Part shown: positions 1-6,849 of the stretch, one piece after another
Layout: each line of letters starts with the position of its first letter
Position numbering within the stretch: the first letter of the stretch is position 1
Source of the DNA: JBFHFS01 sp041583495
Lineage (GTDB): Bacteria > Bacteroidota > Bacteroidia > Bacteroidales > Marinilabiliaceae
Assembly (NCBI GenBank): GCA_041583495.1
Contig: JBFHFS010000092.1
Coordinates: 1 to 12,422 of the forward strand
Direction of reading: 5' to 3'
Length of the DNA: 12,422 nucleotides
Position numbers and translations under genes: made by a program
The notes under the pieces: model-generated
What the model was told of the DNA's origin: nothing
Database searches by the model: none
Seen by the model: the letters and a program-made list of their open reading frames with translations, nothing else

Positions 1-438
1 ATGAAGAATTATGCTTTTTGCCCTGTTTCCCCTAAAGTGGTAAACGAAAACGTCGCCCGTCTTAACGCGGCATTTACAGTTATTTTAATTGGTTTATTCC
101 TGTTCACCTCGAATTTATATCTGATTCTCTTTCTTGGGATTGATTTTTTCATTCGGGCCATCGATAAACCCCGGTTTAGCCTGCTGGCTATCTTCTCAAA
201 AGGAATGGTAAAGTCATTGTCGCTTCAAGGTGAAATGGTTAATGCCGGCCCCAAGCTGTTCGCGGCAAGGGTAGGGCTGTTGTTTAGTGTGGCTGTTCTT
301 GGGCTGGTTGTGACAGGCTGGCAGGTGGTTCCCATTATGATTGCCGGAATTCTTGGGCTCTTCTCCTTTCTGGAGGCTGCCCTTGGGTTATGTGTGGCGT
401 GTAAGATCTATCCTTTCGTTTACCGGTGGGTTTACTGA
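1..438 (+). CDS. DUF4395 family integral membrane protein
   Basis: A 145-residue hydrophobic protein that I assign to the DUF4395 family. The N-terminal part reads CPVSPKVVNENVARLNA, the family's typical opening, and the C-terminal part reads GLCVACKIYPF with a CxxC pair (C131, C134). Hydrophobic segments lie at about 22-52 and 88-130, so roughly three to four membrane helices are likely. The biochemical role of the family is not established; the conserved cysteines near the membrane face suggest redox or metal chemistry, but that is inference. The start is the ATG at base 1, so an upstream start outside the window cannot be excluded, although the N-terminus already fits the family. The next gene begins 73 nt downstream behind its own promoter-like sequence, so the two are probably separate transcripts. 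Confidence 0.8.
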   Translation: MKNYAFCPVSPKVVNENVARLNAAFTVILIGLFLFTSNLYLILFLGIDFFIRAIDKPRFSLLAIFSKGMVKSLSLQGEMVNAGPKLFAARVGLLFSVAVLGLVVTGWQVVPIMIAGILGLFSFLEAALGLCVACKIYPFVYRWVY

Positions 439-442
439 TTTT

Positions 443-474
443 TTTGCAGATTTAAAAGAGATGGGGTATATTTG
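443..474 (+). promoter_or_regulatory. Bacteroidota-type promoter for the XRE/S24 regulator
   Basis: TTTG at 443-446 is followed after 20 nt by TATATTTG at 467-474. This matches the Bacteroidota sigma-ABfr pattern (TTTG near -33 and TAnnTTTG near -7) in both boxes and spacing. It would place the transcript start about 30 nt before the ATG at 512. The match is seen in the sequence; promoter activity is inferred. Confidence 0.6.
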
Positions 475-511
475 ATGTTATAGTAATCAATTGAACGATT
501 AAAATATAAGC

Positions 512-1318
512 ATGTATTTTGCCTCCAATCTAAAATTGCTTCGCAAACGCCGGAAGATGACTCAGGAAGATCTGGCCAGTGCGTTGGGTATTAAGCGGCC
601 AACACTGAATAATTACGAGAATCTCGTGTCCGGGCCGCCCCTGGATGTTTTGATTCTTTTGTCCGACTTCTTTGGCTTCTCCATGGATACTTTGGTAAGG
701 GTCGACCTCTCGGGCTTAACCGATTTTCAATTGCACGATCTGGAGGAGGGGCACGACGTATACGTGCGGGGCTCCAGGTTGCGTATACTCACCTCAACGG
801 TGGGGCCCGACAATGAGGAGAATATTGAGCTGGTGCCTGAGAAGGCAAAAGCAGGCTATCTGTCCGGCTTTTCCGATCCTGAGTACATCAGTTCCCTGCC
901 GGTGTTCCGCCTTCCTTTTCTGGATAGAGAGAAAAAATACCGTACTTTTCAGCTAAGTGGCGACTCCATGTTGCCGGTGCCTGAGGGGGCCTGGGTAACC
1001 GGCGAGTTTGTGCTTAACTGGCATACAATAAAGTCGGGTGATGCTTGTGTGATCGTTACCCGCGATGAAGGTATCTCTTTCAAAATCATCCGGAATCATA
1101 TAAAACAAGATGGTCAACTGACCTGTGTTAGTCTTAATCCGGCCTACAGCCCTTATGATCTGGCCGTGACCGATATTCGTGAAATATGGCGTTTTGTCCA
1201 TTTCATTAGTTCGGAGATGCCTTCCGGCAGGGTGGAGATTGAGCAGTTAATGCATTCCATTTCAGTGATTCGAAACGATGTTGAGGAGATCAAAGATCAC
1301 TTGCAAAGCGGGGTTTGA
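512..1318 (+). CDS. XRE-family transcriptional regulator with S24 (LexA-like) self-cleavage domain
   Basis: A 268-residue two-domain regulator. Residues 5-62 form an XRE-type helix-turn-helix (LRKRRKMTQEDLASALGI, then RPTLNNYE). Residues about 112-230 form a LexA/UmuD-type S24 peptidase domain. The catalytic serine is S152 in SGDSML and the lysine is K191 in SFKII, 39 residues apart, close to the 37 of E. coli LexA. An Ala-Gly pair at A114-G115 (KAKAGY) lies where the self-cleavage bond is expected, so all parts of an autoproteolytic switch appear intact. By family this would be a DNA-binding repressor inactivated by cleavage, perhaps through RecA. The signal and target are unknown. It is probably not LexA itself, whose N-terminal domain is a winged helix rather than an XRE fold. 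The gene has its own promoter-like box and a terminator over its stop codon. Proximity to menF is the only hint of a link to menaquinone genes. Confidence 0.87.
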   Translation: MYFASNLKLLRKRRKMTQEDLASALGIKRPTLNNYENLVSGPPLDVLILLSDFFGFSMDTLVRVDLSGLTDFQLHDLEEGHDVYVRGSRLRILTSTVGPDNEENIELVPEKAKAGYLSGFSDPEYISSLPVFRLPFLDREKKYRTFQLSGDSMLPVPEGAWVTGEFVLNWHTIKSGDACVIVTRDEGISFKIIRNHIKQDGQLTCVSLNPAYSPYDLAVTDIREIWRFVHFISSEMPSGRVEIEQLMHSISVIRNDVEEIKDHLQSGV

Positions 1319-1348
1319 AAGAAAATGCTCATTCTCTTTCACCTTTTT
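1316..1348 (+). terminator. AT-rich hairpin plus T-run at the regulator stop codon
   Basis: Arms TGAAAGAAAATG (1316-1327) and CATTCTCTTTCA (1330-1341) pair over 12 positions with one mismatch, and TTTTT follows at 1344-1348. The left arm starts at the stop codon of the S24 regulator. The stem is GC-poor, so strength is uncertain, but placement between this gene and the menF promoter box fits an intrinsic terminator. An operator role is the alternative. Confidence 0.5.
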
Positions 1349-1351
1349 GGT

Positions 1352-1359
1352 TATCTTTG
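1352..1359 (+). promoter_or_regulatory. -7 box candidate for the men operon
   Basis: TATCTTTG matches the Bacteroidota -7 consensus TAnnTTTG, 28 nt before the menF start. No good TTTG is found about 20 nt upstream, because that position is occupied by the terminator hairpin, so only half of the promoter pattern is present. The location after a terminator and before a three-gene block supports it. Confidence 0.4.
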
Positions 1360-1387
1360 CGTTTCGCTGAAAATTGAATAAATAGTC

Positions 1388-2521
1388 TTGGAATTATCCG
1401 GAAAAACAGCATGTGTAAAAGAGTGGTTGTCAGATGTTTTGATGGCTGGCAACCCCTTTGTGGCGTACCGTCTTCCTTCACAAGACCAGGCCTGTGGGAT
1501 CATTGTTTCCCATACGGAACCTCTTAACCTGGAGGAGCTGACTATCGGTCCCCTGGATGGCTCTTTTGTGGTGGCTCCCTTTGATCGCAGCCACGAAAAC
1601 GGTTGGTTATTAAGGGGTGACGAACCTGCCGAAGTCCTTGGTTTTTCTGCGAGTCCTTTGGCTTTGGAGGCGGAGAAACCATTTGTTTCTTTTTTGGAAG
1701 AGGCCTCTTCGCGAAAAGAGTATCAGCATAACTTCGGTCGTATGATGGAGGCTCTCAATCGGCAAGAAGTAGATAAGGTGGTGTTGGCCCGGCGAAAGCG
1801 GGTTGATCCCATTTCCCCTGATCTGTTGCCTTTGCTGTTCGAGCACCTTTGTCGGGCCCACCCGGGGGCGTTCGTTTATATGATTGATCATCCTGAGATG
1901 GGTTGTTGGATGGGGGCGAGTCCCGAAGCTTTTTTGAAAAAGGAGGGGCCGGTTGTTGAAACCGTTGCATTGGCGGCTACACGTCATCCTATCGAGGGTA
2001 AGAATAAATGGGATCATAAAGAGCTGGAGGAACAAGGTTTGGTGTCGGCCTTTATAGATGAGGTTCTGGAGGACTTTGGGTTAATTGATTATGAGCGATC
2101 TGGTCCCGAAACAGTAGATGCCGGCGAAATGGTTCATTTGAAAACCACCTATTCCATTAAAAGCGATTCGCTTAAAACACGAATGGGGCAGTTTATGATG
2201 GCGTTGCATCCTACCCCTGCCTTGTGTGGTCTCCCCAAGGATGAGGCCTTCCGGTTGATTAAAGAGGGGGAGGGCTTTTCCCGACAACTTTATGGAGGCT
2301 TTCTGGGCCCCGTATCCGGCAATGATTTTCAGTTTTTTGTAAATATTCGTTGTATGAAGATGAGCCGGAAGGAGACCTTTTTGTATCTTGGAGGAGGTCT
2401 TACCCGTGAGTCGGAGGAGGAGAAAGAGTGGGAGGAGACCCGGTTAAAAGCCCGTACGCTTTTGCGGGCGTTGCATACAGTTCAAAAATCTTTTGGTAAT
2501 GAATCACCCAATCTCCGATAA
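1388..2521 (+). CDS. menF: isochorismate synthase (menaquinone pathway)
   Basis: A 377-residue chorismate-binding enzyme that converts chorismate to isochorismate, the first committed step of menaquinone synthesis, in the cytoplasm with Mg2+. Visible motifs: VDKVVLAR with K130 (general base), GASPEAF with E180 (general acid), LHPTPALCGLP (273-283), RQLYGGFLGP (299-308), and GGGLTRESEEEKEWEETRLK near the C-terminus with metal-binding glutamates. The K130-E180 distance of 50 equals K190-E240 of E. coli MenF. I favour isochorismate synthase over salicylate or anthranilate synthase because menD and menB follow directly. The start is a TTG at 1388; an in-frame TAA at 1379-1381 blocks any longer form. 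The next in-frame ATG is codon 19 (1442) and cannot be excluded. The 3' end overlaps menD by 23 nt, suggesting translational coupling. Confidence 0.93.
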   Translation: MELSGKTACVKEWLSDVLMAGNPFVAYRLPSQDQACGIIVSHTEPLNLEELTIGPLDGSFVVAPFDRSHENGWLLRGDEPAEVLGFSASPLALEAEKPFVSFLEEASSRKEYQHNFGRMMEALNRQEVDKVVLARRKRVDPISPDLLPLLFEHLCRAHPGAFVYMIDHPEMGCWMGASPEAFLKKEGPVVETVALAATRHPIEGKNKWDHKELEEQGLVSAFIDEVLEDFGLIDYERSGPETVDAGEMVHLKTTYSIKSDSLKTRMGQFMMALHPTPALCGLPKDEAFRLIKEGEGFSRQLYGGFLGPVSGNDFQFFVNIRCMKMSRKETFLYLGGGLTRESEEEKEWEETRLKARTLLRALHTVQKSFGNESPNLR

Positions 2522-4196
2522 GCCGGTTGTAAAATATATCCTGGAACATTGTTATGCACGAGGTGTAAAGCACGTGATTCTGTCGCCCGGATCCCGCAAT
2601 GCGCCATTCATTCTTTCCTTTCCCGCCAGTGGACACTTTGATTGTCTTACCATCGTGGATGAGCGCTCGGCTGCCTATTTTGCGCTGGGCCTGGCCCGCA
2701 GAAAAAATGAACCGGTGGCGGTGGTTTGTACCAGTGGGACCGCTGCTCTGAACTATGCCCCCGCCATCGCCGAAGCCTATTATCAACAGATTCCGCTGAT
2801 TGTGATTACCGCCGACCGGCCACCCGAGTTGATTGATCAGGCAGATGGACAGGCCATCCGTCAAAACGGTATTTATCACAACTTTATTCGCTACGAATGT
2901 CAGGCTCCCTCTGGGGAGCTATCCGAAGCCGAAGCCCGGCATTTTAACCGGGAACTCCAGGAGGCCTTTTTGCAGGCTTTAGGGGCGGTGAAAGGTCCGG
3001 TACACATCAACGTCCCTTTGAGTGAGCCTCTTTACGGGCGAGCAGAGGTTGGTGTAACCGACCAAAACTGGATGATACCCATGTCTCAACAGAATTCTTA
3101 TGATGACCGATTGGTGGCTGCCTTGCTGGAGGAAGTCAGGCAATATAATAAGGTCCTTTTGGTGGTGGGAGCCATGCCCGGGCCTGGGGGATGGCAGGAG
3201 CTGGTGAGGTTAATGGCCCGGAAAGGGGTGGTGGTATTGGCCGAAACCCTTTCGAATATTCAGGGTAGCGGGATTATTGTTAATGTAGACCGGGCCCTGG
3301 CCGGAATTCCTGATGACAAGAAGACGCTTTTCCAACCCGACCTGCTCATTACCCTGGATGTCCCGGTACTCTCGAAGATGCTCAAGAAGGTGTTAAAGAC
3401 CTATGCTCCTAAGGCCCACTGGCATTTTTGCAATCAAAAAATATTGGTGGATACCTATGGTTGTCTCACCCGCCAGATAGAAGGTCCTGCTCTTGATATT
3501 TTGACCGGAGTGGTAAAGGGTATGGACCCCAGGGCGAATGAGTTTTCCTCCCTTTGGCAAAAGGTGGTGGCTCAAACCACTACGAAACATGAGCAGTATT
3601 TGAAAAAATTGTGCTGGAGTGATCTACAGGTATTTGAATATTTAGCATCCGCCCTGCCTGGTAAACTGGAGATTCACCTGAGCAACAGTACCCCGGTTCG
3701 GTACGCCCAGCTTTTTGGCTGGAAGCAAAGTCAAACCTTCTATGGCAATCGGGGAACCAGTGGAATTGATGGTTGCGTTAGCACCGCTGCCGGAGCCGCC
3801 TATGTCGGCGCGAGCCCGGTGACATTGATTACCGGAGATCTGGCCTTTTTTTACGACTCCAATGGGTTGTGGCATCGCTATTTACCTGCCTCATTCCGGG
3901 TGATTGTAATCAATAATGGGGGCGGGGGAATTTTTCGTTTTATTCCAGGCCCTACAGATCATCAGGAGCTGGAATCCTTTTTTGAAGCACGCAACCAAAA
4001 CGATTGCAGGGGCCTTGCACAGACATTCGGGCTGGATTATCACCGGGCTGAGGATGAAAAAAGCCTGAAGGCCGTCCTGGATGATTTCTGGCAAGCCACG
4101 TCAAATCCGGCTTTACTGGAAGTTTTTACCCCAACCGAGTTAAATGGAGAGATCCTGAGAGACTATTTCAAGGCATTAAAGGAAGAAAATACCTGA
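2499..4196 (+). CDS. menD: 2-succinyl-5-enolpyruvyl-6-hydroxy-3-cyclohexene-1-carboxylate synthase
   Basis: A 565-residue thiamine-diphosphate enzyme that joins isochorismate and 2-oxoglutarate to give SEPHCHC, the second menaquinone step. Seen in sequence: SPGSRNAPF with R33, DERSAAYFALGLAR with E55 (the glutamate that activates ThDP; same number as in E. coli MenD), CTSGTAALN (77-85), TADRPPEL (104-111), NRGTSGIDG (417-425), and the ThDP/Mg motif running from GDLAFF (446) to NN (472-473). Length matches the family (about 556 in E. coli). I start it at ATG 2499; an in-frame TTG two codons earlier (2493) is less likely. It overlaps the end of menF by 23 nt and precedes menB by 39 nt, consistent with one operon. 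Confidence 0.95.
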   Translation: MNHPISDKPVVKYILEHCYARGVKHVILSPGSRNAPFILSFPASGHFDCLTIVDERSAAYFALGLARRKNEPVAVVCTSGTAALNYAPAIAEAYYQQIPLIVITADRPPELIDQADGQAIRQNGIYHNFIRYECQAPSGELSEAEARHFNRELQEAFLQALGAVKGPVHINVPLSEPLYGRAEVGVTDQNWMIPMSQQNSYDDRLVAALLEEVRQYNKVLLVVGAMPGPGGWQELVRLMARKGVVVLAETLSNIQGSGIIVNVDRALAGIPDDKKTLFQPDLLITLDVPVLSKMLKKVLKTYAPKAHWHFCNQKILVDTYGCLTRQIEGPALDILTGVVKGMDPRANEFSSLWQKVVAQTTTKHEQYLKKLCWSDLQVFEYLASALPGKLEIHLSNSTPVRYAQLFGWKQSQTFYGNRGTSGIDGCVSTAAGAAYVGASPVTLITGDLAFFYDSNGLWHRYLPASFRVIVINNGGGGIFRFIPGPTDHQELESFFEARNQNDCRGLAQTFGLDYHRAEDEKSLKAVLDDFWQATSNPALLEVFTPTELNGEILRDYFKALKEENT

Positions 4197-4235
4197 ACCC
4201 CTCAAACCTACAGAACCTTATAAATTATTTATGAT

Positions 4236-5054
4236 ATGAGCTACAACTGGACTGCCCTAAAAGAATATGAGGACATAAAATTTGAATTTTTCGAAGGGGT
4301 TGGTAAGATTACCATCAACCGGCCACAAGTATATAATGCCTTCAGACCACAAACGGTGAAGGAGATGATCGAGGCCATTGATCTGTGTCGCGAGAATCAG
4401 GAGATCGGGGTGGTGATCTTAACCGGCATCGGAGATAAAGCTTTTTGTTCGGGTGGGGACCAAAATGTGAAAGGATATGGCGGATATGTCGATGAAGGGG
4501 GTGTGCCCCGACTCAACGTACTGGATCTTCACAAACGCATTCGTTCGTTGCCTAAACCGGTAGTGGCCATGGTGAATGGTTACGCCATCGGCGGAGGGCA
4601 TGTTTTACATGTGGTGTGTGATTTAACTGTGGCCAGTGAAAACGCCCTCTTTGGGCAGAGTGGACCTAAGGTAGGCAGTTTTGATGCCGGGTTTGGTTCA
4701 TCTTACCTGGCCCGACATGTGGGGCAGAAAAAAGCCCGGGAGATCTGGTTTTTGTGCAAGCAATACAGTGCCAAAGAGGCTGAAGATATGGGGCTGGTAA
4801 ATAAGGTGGTCCCCTTCGATAAGCTGGAAGAAGAGACCATGGAATGGTGCCGTATCATCCTTCAGCGGAGTCCAATGGCTTTGCGTATGATAAAGAGAGG
4901 CCTAAACGCCGAGCTGGATGGTCAAACCGGGATCATGGAGATGGCGGGCGACGCCACCCTCATGTTTTACCTGATGGAAGAGGCTCAGGAAGGGCGTAAG
5001 GCCTTTTTGGAGAAGCGGGATCCTGATTTTAAGCAGTTCCCAAAATTTCCTTAA
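4236..5054 (+). CDS. menB: 1,4-dihydroxy-2-naphthoyl-CoA synthase, bicarbonate-dependent type
   Basis: A 272-residue crotonase-fold enzyme that cyclises o-succinylbenzoyl-CoA to 1,4-dihydroxy-2-naphthoyl-CoA. Diagnostic stretches are CSGGDQ (71-76) and AIGGGH (117-122) for the oxyanion hole, QSGPKVGSFDAG (141-152), and the MenB signature VGQKKAREIWFLC. D150 and G143 match D163 and G156 of E. coli MenB in both context and spacing. A glycine at G143 marks the type that uses bound bicarbonate as base, rather than a side-chain carboxylate. The ATG at 4236 is used; the ATG at 4231 is in another frame and meets TGA at once. It is the last gene of the menF-menD-menB block: the next gene is convergent, so menC and menE must lie elsewhere if present. 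Confidence 0.95.
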   Translation: MSYNWTALKEYEDIKFEFFEGVGKITINRPQVYNAFRPQTVKEMIEAIDLCRENQEIGVVILTGIGDKAFCSGGDQNVKGYGGYVDEGGVPRLNVLDLHKRIRSLPKPVVAMVNGYAIGGGHVLHVVCDLTVASENALFGQSGPKVGSFDAGFGSSYLARHVGQKKAREIWFLCKQYSAKEAEDMGLVNKVVPFDKLEEETMEWCRIILQRSPMALRMIKRGLNAELDGQTGIMEMAGDATLMFYLMEEAQEGRKAFLEKRDPDFKQFPKFP

Positions 5055-5120
5055 AGGTTTATTCTTCAGGATCTTTTGCCTGGAGAGGGGCTAGGCGCTT
5101 CTGGCCCGTGCAGGTCTTTG

Positions 5121-5651
5121 TTAACGCAGGTTTTCGTCGGCCCATACTTCAAATTCATAGGGGTTCATAAATACGTCCAGATCATACATCCCGGTGGCGT
5201 TCAGGAATCGGATGAGATGCTCCAGACAATAGGCCTGCCGGGTGGTTTTACTTCCGGCCCATTTGCCTGTGAAAATCTTGATGGCATGGTAAAGGAAATT
5301 GGCGTATTCGTATTTGGTGCCTTCTGCCTTTTTCAGATATTCATAACCGGCAGCCCACTGCTGAGGTGTTAACTCAATAGGATAATCGTAGTGCTTGAAG
5401 TATTTACGTTTAAAACTGGCTACGTATTCGCTCCAAAGCCGTGTTTTTACACCCTTTGCGATGGCACCGGAGGTGTACAGTCCGAATCGTATTTCCGAGT
5501 GATTGTAGCAAACTTTGACCTTTAAGCCTCTCAGCAGTGGGTAAAGGAACATGCCAAAGTGAATCAGCAGACCGCTGGGGTTTTTTGTGCGTATAAGAGT
5601 CGGAGCAATGTATTCCGGCTTGGGCATGGTGTCGGGTAGGTCCATCGTCAT
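5121..5651 (-). CDS. conserved hypothetical protein, likely permuted papain-like (YiiX/NlpC-P60-like) fold
   Basis: A 176-residue protein without signal peptide or clear membrane helix. I do not recognise a named family with certainty. The pattern resembles the circularly permuted papain-like group (YiiX/YaeF type): an early histidine in YNHSEIRFGL (H51, E53), SGAIAKGVK (61-69) and a Trp-containing LWSEY, then G-x-KYEYANFLYHA (111-123), and a late cysteine in AYCLEHLIRFLN (C142, E144). In those families the histidine precedes the cysteine, as here, and the substrates are amide or thioester bonds in lipids, peptides or wall material. Function is therefore inferred. Distant relatives are also found among phage-borne proteins. 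It lies 68 nt downstream of otsB on the same strand and may be co-transcribed with it. Starts at 5651 and 5645 (M-T-M) are both possible. Confidence 0.65.
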   Translation of the reverse strand: MTMDLPDTMPKPEYIAPTLIRTKNPSGLLIHFGMFLYPLLRGLKVKVCYNHSEIRFGLYTSGAIAKGVKTRLWSEYVASFKRKYFKHYDYPIELTPQQWAAGYEYLKKAEGTKYEYANFLYHAIKIFTGKWAGSKTTRQAYCLEHLIRFLNATGMYDLDVFMNPYEFEVWADENLR

Positions 5652-5719
5652 GTATTTAGAGATGTTTAATCGTCTTCAAAATAACAGCCTGTCGGGACAT
5701 TGAAGGAGACCTCCTGGAG

Positions 5720-6532
5720 CTACATTTGGATCAATGCCTTAAACAACTGTCCCACCTCATCCACATTTTTGAGTGAATAGTGCGCCGAGGTTGGCTGTCC
5801 TCCGTGCTCAACAAAGATTCCCAGCCCCAGGTTATGCTCTTTAAGAATCCCAAAGGCATCTTCATCGGTGTCGTCATCGCCAATAAATATGGGCATTACC
5901 GTTGGGTCGTTATTTAAATTCAGTGCCTTTAAAATCCAAATTACCGCCTGCCCTTTGTGCCAGTCCAGGTCGGGTTTGATCTCTACAATTTTTTTCCCGG
6001 TTCCTTTTTTGTATCCGGGATGCCGGGCCAGAACTTTTTCGAAAGCCTCCAGTATTTGTGGTTCGTCTTTTTCTGCGGCATTGCGGTAATGGACCCCAAC
6101 GGCATAGCGTTTACGGTCGATCTGCACCCCTTCGAATTGTACCTGAAAGGGGATGAGCTCTTTTTCAATACGGTCGAGTTGAGGCAAAATCTCTTTCGAT
6201 TTTTCATGTTCCATATAGAGACCATTGGGGCCCGAAATACGAAAGCCGTGACTGCCCGCATAGATTAGGGTTTCCAGACCCACCAACTCTTTAACGTTGT
6301 CCATGTCGCGTCCGGTGACGATGGCAACGGTGTGTGATTGAGAGAGCTCCCGGATGAGTTGTTTCATCTCCTGACTGATAAGGGCATCCTGGGGCCGGCT
6401 GACAATGGGGGTAAGGGTGCCGTCGTAATCCAGGAAGAGAACCGGTTTGCGGCCCGTGAGCCTTCCGAAAAAATCGGACTCTTCGCCGAAAAGAGGAGTC
6501 AGTATTTTGTTTTGTTTTGTTGGTTGGGTCAT
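5720..6532 (-). CDS. otsB: trehalose-6-phosphate phosphatase
   Basis: A 270-residue HAD-superfamily phosphatase that removes phosphate from trehalose 6-phosphate to yield trehalose, an osmolyte and stress protectant. HAD motif I is FLDYDGTLTP (D35 nucleophile, D37 acid), motif II is IVTGRD (71-76), GSHGFRI (93-99) is the OtsB-type segment, K193 in DWHKGQAV is the motif III lysine, and GDDDTDEDAF (218-227) is motif IV with the Mg ligands. Length is typical for stand-alone OtsB, so this is not the phosphatase half of a broken OtsA-OtsB fusion. No trehalose-6-phosphate synthase gene lies in the window. Upstream is a 317-nt region shared with the divergent kinase gene; I found no TAnnTTTG box on this strand. 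Confidence 0.93.
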   Translation of the reverse strand: MTQPTKQNKILTPLFGEESDFFGRLTGRKPVLFLDYDGTLTPIVSRPQDALISQEMKQLIRELSQSHTVAIVTGRDMDNVKELVGLETLIYAGSHGFRISGPNGLYMEHEKSKEILPQLDRIEKELIPFQVQFEGVQIDRKRYAVGVHYRNAAEKDEPQILEAFEKVLARHPGYKKGTGKKIVEIKPDLDWHKGQAVIWILKALNLNNDPTVMPIFIGDDDTDEDAFGILKEHNLGLGIFVEHGGQPTSAHYSLKNVDEVGQLFKALIQM

Positions 6533-6849
6533 GAATAGTTATGTTCCAGAGTGATACCCGGTGAAGGTTAATTGATCGGGTTGTGAAAAGGTCACATTAT
6601 CCGGTTTAAAATATGAATATTCTCTTAAATAAGCAAGTCAGCAGGCTGCAGCCGGCAGAAAATTGTTGCAGGTCGTAATCGTATAACAAAATCTCAAATT
6701 GCAATCCCTACATCTTCTTTTTCCGAAAGGCCTTCCATGCCTTGCAGAATGGTGGGTTTTGAACTCATTTTTTTTGTGTTTTATGGCTTTTTCTTCCCGT
6801 TTTTGGTAAATTAAGAATTGTAAGTGGATCAGACAAAATTCAGGCAGGA
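6533..6849. other. divergent intergenic region between otsB and the sensor kinase
   Basis: A 317-nt AT-rich region that should hold the promoters of both otsB (-) and the kinase (+). I could not find a convincing TAnnTTTG box for either. It contains a perfect 10-bp palindrome GGCTGCAGCC at 6644-6653, an 8-T run at 6768-6775, and a 24-codon open frame on the - strand at 6768-6694 reading MSSKPTILQGMEGLSEKEDV and four more residues. I do not annotate that frame as a gene because there is no independent support. No RNA gene is recognisable. Confidence 0.6.

Noticed and set aside
2493..2498. TTG start for menD two codons upstream
   Set aside because: The ATG at 2499 is the more usual codon, and it puts R33 and E55 at the E. 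coli MenD positions.
2400..2879. Minus-strand frame spanning the menF-menD junction
   Set aside because: It overlaps two strongly identified enzymes and has no motif of its own.
5070..5095. Hairpin TTCAGG/CCTGGA after menB as a terminator
   Set aside because: Only six pairs including a G-T wobble, with no T-run after it.
5076..5372. Plus-strand frame downstream of menB
   Set aside because: It is antisense to the better supported 176-residue protein and has no recognisable motif.
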